A stretch of DNA of 45,717 nt from an uncultured Lachnospiraceae bacterium (GCA_930972465.1 CAKNHF010000024.1:1-45717); one strand, 5' to 3'. Positions 34,676 to 43,248 are shown, counted from the stretch's first letter. The notes: generated from the sequence alone by a model not told the origin. Made by a program: numbers and translations.

Positions 34676-34948
34676 TTATTCTTCAAGTGCCTTCAGTAGT
34701 TCATCCATGCTGGTGTATCCCTTGACGTCAGGATCACGGGAAATACGACTGGCTTCATTCATAGCGTCAAGTGTGCGCTGACTGTAGTGAGGCATTTCGA
34801 CATTAAATGGAAGCCCTCCTCTGAGAACGCACTGATGAAGGAACAGATTGACCGCACTGGACATATCTAAGCCAAGTTCATTAAATAAAGCCGTGGCCTG
34901 TTTTTTAATGTCTGCATCAATTCTAATTTGTGTAGGTGTTGTAGCCAT
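34676..34948 (-). CDS. dinJ: DinJ/RelB-type antitoxin
   Basis: 90 residues from ATG 34948, after AAAGGCGGTGATTAT. The N-terminal ribbon-helix-helix (TPTQIRIDADIKKQATALFN) binds DNA and includes LGLDMSSAVNLFLHQCV, the RelB/DinJ signature. The C-terminal tail neutralises YafQ. A 17-bp AT-rich palindrome overlapping the -10 upstream is a likely autoregulatory operator. Confidence 0.92.
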   Translation of the reverse strand: MATTPTQIRIDADIKKQATALFNELGLDMSSAVNLFLHQCVLRGGLPFNVEMPHYSQRTLDAMNEASRISRDPDVKGYTSMDELLKALEE

Positions 34949-34965
34949 ATAATCACCGCCTTTCA

Positions 34966-34999
34966 AATATATTTTATATATTATGATTTACAATGTCAA
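34966..34999 (-). promoter_or_regulatory. Promoter and operator of the dinJ-yafQ operon
   Basis: On the minus strand TTGACA (plus 34999-34994), 17 bases and TAAAAT (plus 34976-34971). The palindrome AATATAT-TTT-ATATATT (34966-34982) covers the -10, an arrangement suited to repression by the DinJ-YafQ complex. Confidence 0.65.
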
Positions 35000-35015
35000 T
35001 CAAAATAGCGATTAT

Positions 35016-35090
35016 ATGAAGGAGTTGGCAGATGCCAGAGAAGTTTTGCAGGATGCCAGAAAGATTACAGTACAAAAAACTTTAAAATAG
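35016..35090 (+). CDS. Possible 24-residue peptide or gene tail
   Basis: ATG 35016 opens a short frame, MKELADAREVLQDARKITVQ then KTLK-TAG. The composition looks like the charged helical C-terminus of an antitoxin or regulator. The only ribosome-site-like sequence, AAGGAG, lies inside it. More likely a remnant than a gene. Between it and 35180 lies GTTGT-n7-ACAAC (35104-35120), a possible operator for the next gene. Confidence 0.25.
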   Translation: MKELADAREVLQDARKITVQKTLK

Positions 35091-35179
35091 TAATACTAAG
35101 TGCGTTGTGCAGGCGACAACAAAATGCAAATATGATAGAATAGAACATATATTAAACAATCTACGGCAGGGGTGACCAT

Positions 35180-36746
35180 ATGCTGATTTATGAAGGAACA
35201 AAAGACAATTTCTTAACAAGCGTAGAACAGGATACGATTGCTGTGGAAATTGAAAATAATATTTATGAAAGAATGCATCGGCACACAGCAAAAAATGAAT
35301 TTCGTGCATGGGAAAATTCCATGGAATATATGTATAAGGTTCTGAGTGATCAGGATATTCCGTCGGATGCAGGGATTGCTATTGAATATAATATCCCTCA
35401 GACATCGAAGCGTGTTGATTTTTTAATATCTGGTTATGGTAAACAGGAAGATGCCAATGTTGTTCTGATTGAACTGAAACAGTGGGATGAACTGGAAGCA
35501 GTTCCGGGGCGGGATGGTCTGGTACAGACTTATACCGGAAATGCTGTAAGGCAAGTTGTTCATCCTTCATATCAGGCATGGTCATATGCTATGCTGATCA
35601 GCGATTACAATGCTTCTGTACAAGAAGGCATGATTTCAATCTTTCCATGTGCTTATTTACACAATTACAGGCGGCATGAGCATGATCCGATTGATGCCGA
35701 GCAGTATGAAATATATCTGGAAGATGCACCGGCATTTACACGCGGTGAAGTTACAAAGCTTAGAAATTTTATTAAGAAGAGTATCCGGCTTGGTGATAAT
35801 AAAGAATTGATTTATAAGATTGATTCGGGACGTATTAAACCATCAAAAAGTCTGCAGGATTCTATTGCCAAAATGCTGAAAGGCAACCGTGAATTTATTA
35901 TGTTGGATGAACAAAAGGTTGTTTATGAGGAGATTTTGGATGAAGCAAGGATGTCTGCTAAGGATGGAAATAAGCGGGTCGTGATCGTAAAAGGTGGTCC
36001 TGGAACGGGAAAGAGCGTAGTGGCAGTGAATCTGCTTGCCGAATTGACGAAAGAGGATCAGTTCTGTCAATATGTATCCAAAAATTCTGCGCCAAGGAAT
36101 GTGTATCGAAAAAAGTTAAAGGGTAGCATAAGAAAAAGCAGTGTCGATAATATGTTCAAGGGCTCGGGAATTTATACAGAAACAGACAATAATATGGTTG
36201 ATACAGTTCTTGTCGACGAATCGCATCGCTTGAACGAAAAATCAGGAATGTTCCATAACATGGGAGAAAACCAGATTAAAGAAATTATCCATGCGGCGAA
36301 ATGCAGTGTATTCTTTATTGATGAGAGTCAAAGAGTTACTCTGCAGGATATAGGAAGCGTAGATGAGATTAGAAAATGGGCTGAGGAGGAAAATGCTCAG
36401 ATTACAGAAATGGAATTGGTGTCTCAATTTAGATGTAACGGGTCAGACGGATATCTGGCATGGCTGGATCATACATTGGAAATTCGAGATACTGCCAATT
36501 TTGATATGGCAGATATCGATTATGACATCAGGATACTTGATTCACCTGTTAAAATGCAGGAGATGATTATTGAAAGAAATCGTACATCGCATAACAGAGC
36601 AAGGATTCTGGCAGGATACTGTTGGAATTGGAAGAAAGAAGGAGTGAACGATCCGTCTGTACACGATATAAAAATCGGAGATTTTGAAATCAGCTGGAAT
36701 TTGAAAAATACAACTACTTATGCCATTGATGAAGATTCCGTACAGG
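35180..36746 (+). repeat. Long direct repeat, partner at 44151-45717
   Basis: This stretch of copy 1 is collinear with 44151-45717, at least 1567 bases. In the first ~170 bases I count about 12% differences. The repeat begins exactly at the start codon; upstream sequences are unrelated. The region between the copies (about 7.4 kb) carries MazG, the repeat zone, the STAND gene and the XRE gene. Confidence 0.85.
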
Positions 36747-37087
36747 AAGCCGGATGTATACATACCTCTCAGGGGTTGGAATTTGATTATGTCGGAGTCA
36801 TCATTGGAGATGATATGCGATATGAAAATGGAAGGATTGTTACAGATTTTACAAAACGGGCCAGGACAGATCAGTCGTTGAAGGGAATTAAAAAATTGTA
36901 TAAAGAAGATCCGGATCGGGCGGAGAAAGAAGCAGATGAAATTATAAAAAATACTTACCGGACATTGATGACTCGGGGCATGAAAGGCTGTTATGTATAT
37001 TGTACGGATCAACGGCTGTCTGCTTATTTGAAAAAATGTCTGGGAATGCAAAAGGCGAGGGTTAAAGATGACAAAGGAAACGATTGA
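35180..37087 (+). CDS. PD-(D/E)XK nuclease fused to DUF2075 superfamily-1 helicase (copy 1)
   Basis: 635 residues. N-terminal ~200 residues: a PD-(D/E)XK-like core with D80 (SKRVDFLISG) and E98-L-K100 (VVLIELKQW), suggesting a nuclease. Residues ~240-615: DUF2075 helicase with Walker A GGPGTGKS (272-279), Walker B DTVLVDESHR (341-350), FFIDESQRVT (379-387), SQFRCNGSDGY (415-425), HTSQGLEFDYVGVI (528-541) and LMTRGMKGCYVY (596-607). The MazG-like gene overlaps its end by 20 bases. A closely related second copy starts at 44151. AT-rich. I infer a role in defence against foreign DNA from the domain fusion and the neighbours. Confidence 0.85.
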   Translation: MLIYEGTKDNFLTSVEQDTIAVEIENNIYERMHRHTAKNEFRAWENSMEYMYKVLSDQDIPSDAGIAIEYNIPQTSKRVDFLISGYGKQEDANVVLIELKQWDELEAVPGRDGLVQTYTGNAVRQVVHPSYQAWSYAMLISDYNASVQEGMISIFPCAYLHNYRRHEHDPIDAEQYEIYLEDAPAFTRGEVTKLRNFIKKSIRLGDNKELIYKIDSGRIKPSKSLQDSIAKMLKGNREFIMLDEQKVVYEEILDEARMSAKDGNKRVVIVKGGPGTGKSVVAVNLLAELTKEDQFCQYVSKNSAPRNVYRKKLKGSIRKSSVDNMFKGSGIYTETDNNMVDTVLVDESHRLNEKSGMFHNMGENQIKEIIHAAKCSVFFIDESQRVTLQDIGSVDEIRKWAEEENAQITEMELVSQFRCNGSDGYLAWLDHTLEIRDTANFDMADIDYDIRILDSPVKMQEMIIERNRTSHNRARILAGYCWNWKKEGVNDPSVHDIKIGDFEISWNLKNTTTYAIDEDSVQEAGCIHTSQGLEFDYVGVIIGDDMRYENGRIVTDFTKRARTDQSLKGIKKLYKEDPDRAEKEADEIIKNTYRTLMTRGMKGCYVYCTDQRLSAYLKKCLGMQKARVKDDKGND

Positions 37088-37400
37088 ACAGGTATTAAAA
37101 TTTAGAGACGAGCGGAACTGGAAACAATTTCACAATCCGAAGGATCTGGCAATCTCTATCAGTCTGGAGGCAGCTGAGCTGCTGGAAGTATTTCAGTGGA
37201 GCGCAGAAGATGTCTGGTGTAAGGAGAAAAAGGAGAAAATCAGGGAAGAACTTGCGGATGTATTGAATTATTGTGTTTTAATGGCGGATACCTGTGGACT
37301 GGATATGGATGAAATTATTCAAGAAAAAGTCAGAAAGAACGCAGAGAAATATCCGGTGGAAAAAGCGTACGGACATAAAGAAAAGTATACTGAGCTGTGA
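37068..37400 (+). CDS. MazG-like nucleotide pyrophosphohydrolase
   Basis: 110 residues. The all-alpha NTP pyrophosphatase fold is shown by E34-A-A-E37 and E61-x-x-D64 (EAAELLEVFQW; EELADVLNYCVLM), the metal-binding ExxE and ExxD pair. Related enzymes hydrolyse (d)NTPs to monophosphates. The ATG at 37068 overlaps the nuclease-helicase by 20 bases, indicating tight coupling. In this setting it may deplete or edit nucleotides while the nuclease-helicase acts on DNA, a hypothesis only. Confidence 0.88.
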   Translation: MTKETIEQVLKFRDERNWKQFHNPKDLAISISLEAAELLEVFQWSAEDVWCKEKKEKIREELADVLNYCVLMADTCGLDMDEIIQEKVRKNAEKYPVEKAYGHKEKYTEL

Positions 37401-37724
37401 GGATAAAATATTCAGATACTGACATCAGATGTTCTGGATATAGTCTATTTTTCCAGATTCTTTGTCAACAAAGCAATTGCTATAGATTGTTCTGGCTCTA
37501 GGCAACTGCATGGGATAAAACGAGGCATAAAATAATCAAATCCGAATCATTGATTGACGAAATAATCGCAGATGCATGGTATATGGTTTTGAAGTATTGA
37601 TTAAATTTTGGACTTAACAGTATATTTGAATGAGTGGTTCGGGCATCGTGTAAAAGGCAATATAATAGTGTAAAAATGGTGTAGTAAGTCATTTTTGAAG
37701 CAAATTAAAAAGTTGGAAATGCTC

Positions 37725-37761
37725 AGAAAGCCCGTAAAATCAAGCTTTTTTCGGACTTTCT
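37725..37761 (+). terminator. Hairpin 1 of the repeat region
   Basis: AGAAAGCCCG (37725-37734) pairs with CGGACTTTCT (37752-37761) with one mismatch; inner AAAA/TTTT extends the stem. It contains CCCGTAAAA, shared with the second hairpin. Seven A follow after the stem, not T. It could end transcripts from either side. Confidence 0.45.
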
Positions 37762-37829
37762 AAAAAAATCTTAAAAAAATTAGCACTCACCTCTTGGCTC
37801 GTTTGGGGTGGTTTTGTCCTGTGGTGTCA

Positions 37830-37869
37830 GAGCCCGTAAAGCCTTATTTTACAAGGTTTTTGCGGGTTC
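37830..37869 (+). terminator. Hairpin 2 of the repeat region
   Basis: GAGCCCGTAAAGCCTT (37830-37845) pairs with AAGGTTTTTGCGGGTTC (37853-37869), with wobble pairs and one bulge. It shares the core AGCCCGTAAA with hairpin 1, about 105 bases upstream. Confidence 0.45.
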
Positions 37870-38077
37870 TTACTTTTTGTCTGGAAGCGTCAAAAATCGT
37901 CATTTTTTGCGAAAATGGTGTAGTAAATGGTGTAGTATGAGAGGAAAAAATCCTCAAAAATTAAGTAAAATTATTTGTTGGCGTTAGACAGAGGTTCTGA
38001 TAAAATTGACTGTAGAATTATATCGTATGGGTGACTCCTTTGTGAGATACAGAAAAGATAAAAGGAGTTATTTTGTA

Positions 38078-38306
38078 ATGCATTGCTATTATGGAAAAGT
38101 TAGAAAGTTAGGTATTCTTGAAGGGAAGATGTAAAGATGGTAAAGTGGATAATTTACTTAGAAGGTTTATCTTATCTGATGGTTTTGATATTAGGTTACC
38201 AACGGATGCAGATAATGAAAAAACGAATTATCTAGAGGATTATTCAAACTTCGAAACTTTGTCCATGGTTGCTACAGATAGAGTAAAGGATGGCGATAAA
38301 CAATGA
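38078..38306 (+). other. Cluster of small overlapping open frames, coding status uncertain
   Basis: Three short frames overlap. ATG 38078 after AAAGGAG (38060-38066) gives 18 residues ending at 38134. ATG 38137 after AGGGAAG gives a 32-residue hydrophobic peptide (VKWIIYLEGLSYLMVLILGY) ending at 38235. TTG 38118 gives a 62-residue acidic frame (LPTDADNEKTNYLEDY) ending at 38306. The hydrophobic one has the best ribosome site plus a plausible TM helix. None is recognised. Confidence 0.3.
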
Positions 38307-38335
38307 TATTATAAAGAAAAACGTACAGTTTTTTG

Positions 38336-38347
38336 ATGAAATTTCAT
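38336..38347 (+). promoter_or_regulatory. Perfect 12-bp palindrome before the large STAND gene
   Basis: ATGAAATTTCAT is a perfect palindrome 50 bases upstream of the start codon, followed by TACAAT (38363-38368), a possible -10. It is a candidate operator; AT-rich DNA makes chance palindromes likely. Confidence 0.35.
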
Positions 38348-38397
38348 TTAGGACAAAAAAGGTACAATAAAGATTAAGATGAAGAGGAAAGTGAACT

Positions 38398-41300
38398 ATG
38401 GAAGTAGGACAGATTACGTGGGAACGATTCATCACCAATAACAATGATGCGCGTGGAGTCAGATATAAATTTGAGGATTTGAGCAGACAATTATTTGCAT
38501 ATGAATTCCTTTCTCAAAATAAGCTGTTCAAATATGTTCATAGTAATCCAAATAATCCAGGAATCGAATCAGAACCTATATTGGATGAAGTAAATAGCAG
38601 ATATATTGGATACCAAGCAAAATTTTTTGATGGTAATGCTGCTTACGATCAAATCAAAGAGTCAGCACAAAAAGCAGTTAAGTATTATAAAGGAGAGTTA
38701 GACTGCATTTATTTATTCTGTAATAAGCCTCTTACAACTACCTGTGCTAGTTATAAGAGCATTGAAAAACTGTTAAATGATGCTGGTATTGAATTACAAC
38801 CGATAACAGATACAACTATACTTGATCTTGTCAGAAAATATCCGCTTTTGGGAAAATACTACTTTGATGATCATGGCATTTCACATGCATGGTTTGTAAA
38901 TAAGGCATCTACAACAGTTAAGATTCTCGGGGAACGTTTTAATGCTGATTTTAATGTAGATACAGAGGCATCAAGAAATTTATCTATTTTTTTGCAAGAT
39001 CAGAGCGCATTGGATTATTACAATAATAGAAAAAGAAAGCTTATTGAAGAAATTGCTTCATTACGATGGGAACTTGATGATTTATACAGATATGCTCGTA
39101 AACTTTCCGAATTCATTGCCACAATACCAGATGTGAAGTCTGACTGTATTCACGATGTTGAAAACTGGCAAGGAATGATTTCTAAGGCATTCGAACATGA
39201 TTTGACCGAAATAGAAACCCAAATTGCAAATGCACAACTTGGGTATGAAGAAATAAAAGGCAGTGACAAAAATAAGGCGGCTGGACTAAAAAGGCATGTG
39301 GGAAAACTAAACAAACTTAAAAATTTGTTTTATCGGTTGGAATTATCTGAAACTGAGCGAAATTTGCTTAATAATAAGATTCTAATAGTTGAAGGAAAAG
39401 CTGGCATTGGCAAGACACAACTCTTTGCAAATGAAGTGATTTCGTTACTTAATGCAAACGAGAATGCTTTATTGATCCTTGGGAGTGATTGCCTTTCAGA
39501 TATCAACATATTTGAACAGCTAAAGAATAATTTGAGATTGAATTTTGATTTCGAGGATCTTATTGATATTTTTGAAGTAATTGGAGAAAAAAATGGAAAA
39601 ATAGTGCCAATTCTTATTGATGCATTAAATGAAAGCTGGAAACCACAATTGTGGAAATCCGTTTTTCCTGCACTGTACAAAAAAGTAAGAGATAAGAACT
39701 ACGTCCGCTTGGCTATTTCGTACAGAAGTGAATATCAGAAATCAATCCTTCCAGAACGATTCCTTGAATGGGATAATATTACGAAAATAGAGCATAGTGG
39801 ATTCAGAAACAATCCATTTGAGGCTGCAAGACAATTTCTTGGCCATTATGGAATACAGTTTACTCCATTACATATGTTTACTTCTAATATTGATAATCCA
39901 TTGTTTTTAACACTGTATTGTAAAACATATCAAGGCGATGAAGTGGAATTGCCGACATTGTATGAGCGTCTTTTAGAAAAGGCAAATGAAAAGCTTCATA
40001 TGGAAAAGGCAAAATTAATTGAGGCAGCAGGTTATGATCAATCAGAAAACATAGTCCTGCCTATAGTGGAAGCTATATCTCAAAAGACTCTACTTACAGG
40101 CAAGCGTCATTTTGAAAAAAGTAAGATTGAATCGATGCCTATTTGGAATTCGTTGGGATTGACAGCTAGGCCACTTATTACGCAGCTCATACGGGAAAAT
40201 ATCCTTCATGACTATGAATCCGATGGAAAGAACTATGTGTATTTTTCGTTTGATCAGATGAATGACTATTTCTCTGCAAAGACAATTTTTTCAATGTTTG
40301 GGACTGAAGAAGAGATTAGAAAATATGTTTGCGAAAATGTGTTGGGTATTGTCGATGGAGAATTTAAAAACTGGGGAAGCGAAGATTTATTTGCACATAT
40401 TTGTGCTTTATATGCTGAAAAATTTGAAAAAGAATGTATAGATATTATACAATCGATAAATGATGAATCAGATAGGGAAGATTTATTTAGAATATATATT
40501 GAATCTTTTGAGTGGAGAAGAAAAATCTATTTATCTATTTCAGAATTGTTGAAATTATGTAACGAGTACTCTATAGAACCTTCTGTTTTATGGAATGCCT
40601 TTATAAATAATTCGGTAAAACACAGTCATCTATTGAATGCAGACGCCTTATACGATGTACTAAGGCGATATCCACTTGCCAAAAGAGATTATTTTTGGAC
40701 AACATTTGTTAATGGAATAAGTTCAGGTGATGAGCGTATTGTTCAGCTAATTGAAATTTATAATCAAGGCGAAGCTCTTGAGGTTTCTGATAAAGAACAA
40801 ATCAGACTATTATTGATTCTCTTCTCGTGGGTACTTACTTCTTCCAATCGCTGGCTTCGAGACACAACGTCCAAGGCTATGATTGAAATTTTAAGGGATC
40901 ATTTTGAGTATGCAGAATATCTTTTAAAATTGTTTTCTAATGTAAATGATCCTTATGTGATTCAGAGACTTTATGGGATTGCGTTTGGAGCTTGCGTAAA
41001 GCGTAATTGTGAAGATAAGGCAATATTTAAGTCGTTGGTTTGTTTTGTGTTTGAGGACATTTTTAATAAGGATACGGTATATCCGGATATTTTGTTGAGA
41101 GATTATGCAAGGCTTATTATTGAACGATATTTGATGGAATATCCAGGTGAACTTCATGATTATGAATTTGATAAAATAAAACCACCATATAAATCAATAC
41201 CGCTTCCGAGTATAGGCGATCAAAAATATTCAGATAAAGAATTTCAAAACGGTTTATTCTATATCCAGCGTTCTATGCGATTTGAAGGAATCGGTATGTA

Positions 41301-42696
41301 TGGAGATTTTGGAAGATATGTTTTCCAAAGTGCGTTACGAAATTTTGAGGTAGATGACTACAAAATATTCAATTATGCCATGTATTATATCATTAATGAA
41401 TTGGGGTATCAGGGAGAATTATTCGATGATTATGATAGATTTGTGAATGGCTTCGCTTACGACAGACACCGTGTGTTAAAGATAGAACGTATTGGAAAGA
41501 AATATCAGTGGATTGCTATGTATAATATCTTGGCACGAATTTCAGATTATTATCCTATGAGGAATCGGTATTCAATGGAAGAGGAGATGGTATCATACGA
41601 TGGTCCATGGGAACCTTATGTAAGAGATTTCGATCCAACGCTGAATGAACATAATTTATTTTGTGATGATGCCCCTTATTTCCCGCAAATTAATGATCAT
41701 ATGAGAGAGTCTGTTGAAGAAAATAATTGTGCTAAAGATGATTCTGCATTTGATGAAGATATATGGACGAATTCGAGTTCGATATTTTTCAGGTATCAGA
41801 AAGAAGATTTATTATTAACCGATGATAGAGGCAATCAATGGGTTGTTCTGTCTAAATATGCCGATACTGGTAAAAATGATTTGGCATATGATAAACTACT
41901 GGTCTGGAATTGGTTGTATGGATATTTTGTTACGGATGAACAATTGGCTATATTAAAAGAGTATGCAGGCAAAAATGTGGATCTGCGTAATAGTGATATC
42001 AATTGGATTCCAGAAACATATACCCTATATAGTAGAGAGTATCCATGGTCAAGTGGCAGTAAATCTGTATTAGAATGGCAATGGAAAAATATTGAATTAA
42101 GAACCGGTGAAACAAAATTGGTTACTAGAACAATTGAAGAACCACAGCTTTCTCAGATAGATGCATTGTGGAAGAAGTACTTAGGTGAAGCAGATGATGA
42201 GGAGGAAGCAGAGTTTGAATCAGAAATGGAGTTAGACGAAGAATTTGAAATTCCGACTGTTACAAAAACATTCACAGAAGAAGAACCAGTAACAATAGAC
42301 CTGGGGAACGCGCTAAATACTACGCAAGACTTATTATGGGAGGAAGAATATGATGCATCTAAAGAAGAGACCATTTCGTATTCCCATCCATGTGCAGAAA
42401 TCATTAATACGTTGGATCTTAGGCAAAAGAAATATGATGGTTATTATTACGACAAAACAGGTGTGCTTATAGTTTTTGATACTGATTTGACCAAACAAAA
42501 AGCCGGGTTAATTATTCGGAAAGATGCTTTGGACAAATTCTTAGAAATTAAGAAGGTTCATCTTGTGTGGTTCGTAAATGCATCTAAAGAGATACATGAC
42601 AAAACTCTCATGATCACAAAGGCGACAGATTGGACTGGGTTATTGGAATATACCGATGACTCTGTACAGGGAGAATATTACATTGTAGAGTCTTAA
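38398..42696 (+). CDS. Mrr-like nuclease fused to NACHT/STAND ATPase, candidate Avs-type phage sensor
   Basis: 1432 residues; ATG 38398 follows AGAGGA. Residues ~20-150 are a restriction-endonuclease-like domain: NPNNPGIESEPI then IGYQAKFF, where an acidic residue at 57-64 and Q73-A-K75 match the Mrr-type E...QxK active site. Residues ~200-320 are helical. The NTPase has Walker A EGKAGIGKTQL (332-342), Walker B VPILIDALNESW (403-414), an Arg in ISYRSEYQ, and FSFDQMNDYFSAKTI (617-630), the end-of-NACHT motif. About 800 C-terminal residues follow, helical then beta-rich, with an acidic stretch near 1265-1285. The order nuclease-STAND-large sensor matches AVAST (Avs) proteins. The phage trigger is unknown. 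Confidence 0.8.
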   Translation: MEVGQITWERFITNNNDARGVRYKFEDLSRQLFAYEFLSQNKLFKYVHSNPNNPGIESEPILDEVNSRYIGYQAKFFDGNAAYDQIKESAQKAVKYYKGELDCIYLFCNKPLTTTCASYKSIEKLLNDAGIELQPITDTTILDLVRKYPLLGKYYFDDHGISHAWFVNKASTTVKILGERFNADFNVDTEASRNLSIFLQDQSALDYYNNRKRKLIEEIASLRWELDDLYRYARKLSEFIATIPDVKSDCIHDVENWQGMISKAFEHDLTEIETQIANAQLGYEEIKGSDKNKAAGLKRHVGKLNKLKNLFYRLELSETERNLLNNKILIVEGKAGIGKTQLFANEVISLLNANENALLILGSDCLSDINIFEQLKNNLRLNFDFEDLIDIFEVIGEKNGKIVPILIDALNESWKPQLWKSVFPALYKKVRDKNYVRLAISYRSEYQKSILPERFLEWDNITKIEHSGFRNNPFEAARQFLGHYGIQFTPLHMFTSNIDNPLFLTLYCKTYQGDEVELPTLYERLLEKANEKLHMEKAKLIEAAGYDQSENIVLPIVEAISQKTLLTGKRHFEKSKIESMPIWNSLGLTARPLITQLIRENILHDYESDGKNYVYFSFDQMNDYFSAKTIFSMFGTEEEIRKYVCENVLGIVDGEFKNWGSEDLFAHICALYAEKFEKECIDIIQSINDESDREDLFRIYIESFEWRRKIYLSISELLKLCNEYSIEPSVLWNAFINNSVKHSHLLNADALYDVLRRYPLAKRDYFWTTFVNGISSGDERIVQLIEIYNQGEALEVSDKEQIRLLLILFSWVLTSSNRWLRDTTSKAMIEILRDHFEYAEYLLKLFSNVNDPYVIQRLYGIAFGACVKRNCEDKAIFKSLVCFVFEDIFNKDTVYPDILLRDYARLIIERYLMEYPGELHDYEFDKIKPPYKSIPLPSIGDQKYSDKEFQNGLFYIQRSMRFEGIGMYGDFGRYVFQSALRNFEVDDYKIFNYAMYYIINELGYQGELFDDYDRFVNGFAYDRHRVLKIERIGKKYQWIAMYNILARISDYYPMRNRYSMEEEMVSYDGPWEPYVRDFDPTLNEHNLFCDDAPYFPQINDHMRESVEENNCAKDDSAFDEDIWTNSSSIFFRYQKEDLLLTDDRGNQWVVLSKYADTGKNDLAYDKLLVWNWLYGYFVTDEQLAILKEYAGKNVDLRNSDINWIPETYTLYSREYPWSSGSKSVLEWQWKNIELRTGETKLVTRTIEEPQLSQIDALWKKYLGEADDEEEAEFESEMELDEEFEIPTVTKTFTEEEPVTIDLGNALNTTQDLLWEEEYDASKEETISYSHPCAEIINTLDLRQKKYDGYYYDKTGVLIVFDTDLTKQKAGLIIRKDALDKFLEIKKVHLVWFVNASKEIHDKTLMITKATDWTGLLEYTDDSVQGEYYIVES

Positions 42697-42703
42697 AGCT
42701 GCT

Positions 42704-42886
42704 ATGATCCATACACTGAAGCAGTTAGAAGACAAAGTAAGAAATATTTTTATAGTGACAACGATTAATAGATTTGGTTATCTTGATAAAACTATAGCGA
42801 CCGTTAATAGAAATAAGGAAGAGGTATTTTTAGCAATGTACGCGGTAGACCATGAGTACTTGTTATCTTTGATTATGCAGCTGTAA
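42704..42886 (+). CDS. Hypothetical 60-residue protein after the STAND gene
   Basis: ATG 42704, seven bases after the STAND stop, without a clear ribosome site. Sequence includes KQLEDKVRNIFIVTTINRFG and KEEVFLAMYAVDHEYL. Not recognised. Its last 14 bases overlap the end of the convergent small membrane-protein gene. It may be a small partner or a truncated gene. Confidence 0.35.
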   Translation: MIHTLKQLEDKVRNIFIVTTINRFGYLDKTIATVNRNKEEVFLAMYAVDHEYLLSLIMQL

Positions 42887-43208
42887 GGAGCTTACGGATA
42901 TTCTTTGCAGCTACAGGACTTCCGACGGCAAGACCGACTACGCTAAGAGATGCTACAGCGAGGTAGAGTACATTCTGCCAACGCTCTTGGTTTCTACGAT
43001 CAAAATTTTTGTCCATTGCATCTAGCTTTTCTTTTGTGGACATATCAGTGGCGGCTTCAATCATTTTTGCTTTTGCCGCATATTTTTCTTTCGATATATT
43101 TTCTGCATCAATGGCTACTTCGGATATTTTCCTTCGGATATCATTTATGAGGATGTCCTGCAAAGTGTTTTGTCCGTGTATGGTTTGGTTAGTGCTGTTT
43201 TCGTTCAT
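42873..43208 (-). CDS. Small tail-anchored membrane protein, unknown function
   Basis: 111 residues from ATG 43208, preceded by AGGAGG at ideal distance; the frame is open upstream to 43250 without a better site. Residues 1-~80 are hydrophilic, probably helical or coiled (NTLQDILINDIRRKISEVAI; NFDRRNQERWQ). One TM near the C-terminus (VLYLAVASLSVVGLAVG) is followed by a short basic tail. It faces the STAND gene and is divergent from the XRE gene. A membrane-anchored accessory would fit a defence island, but nothing in the sequence proves it. Confidence 0.7.
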   Translation of the reverse strand: MNENSTNQTIHGQNTLQDILINDIRRKISEVAIDAENISKEKYAAKAKMIEAATDMSTKEKLDAMDKNFDRRNQERWQNVLYLAVASLSVVGLAVGSPVAAKNIRKLLTAA

Positions 43209-43248
43209 GGGATACCTCCTATTGCTTTGTTTAGTATTGACAATTTTC

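Larger units (their letters stand above)
37675..37938 (+). repeat. Direct repeat AATGGTGTAGTAA, three copies
   Basis: AATGGTGTAGTAA occurs at 37675-37687 and 37914-37926, and again as AATGGTGTAGTAT at 37926-37938, the last two in tandem with a 12-base period. The flanks also share ATTTTT-type runs. These are possible recombinase-binding arms or att-site remains. Confidence 0.55.
37401..38077. other. 0.68-kb non-coding stretch with repeats and hairpins
   Basis: No supported gene. It is AT-rich and holds three copies of a 12-13-base direct repeat, two related hairpins, and a lone CIRCE-like half site (37779-37787) without its partner arm. The structure suggests a recombination or integration junction whose enzyme gene is gone. 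Confidence 0.5.

Noticed and set aside
37779-37787. A second CIRCE element (TTAGCACTC)
   Set aside because: The left arm is present but no GAGTGCTAA-like arm follows at the nine-base distance, and no heat-shock gene is near.
37675-37938. CRISPR-like array
   Set aside because: Only three 12-13-base repeats with spacings of 239 and 12 bases; no regular spacers and no cas genes.
40924-41157. Small leftward frame inside the STAND gene
   Set aside because: No ribosome site and embedded in a long conserved gene; likely chance in AT-rich DNA.
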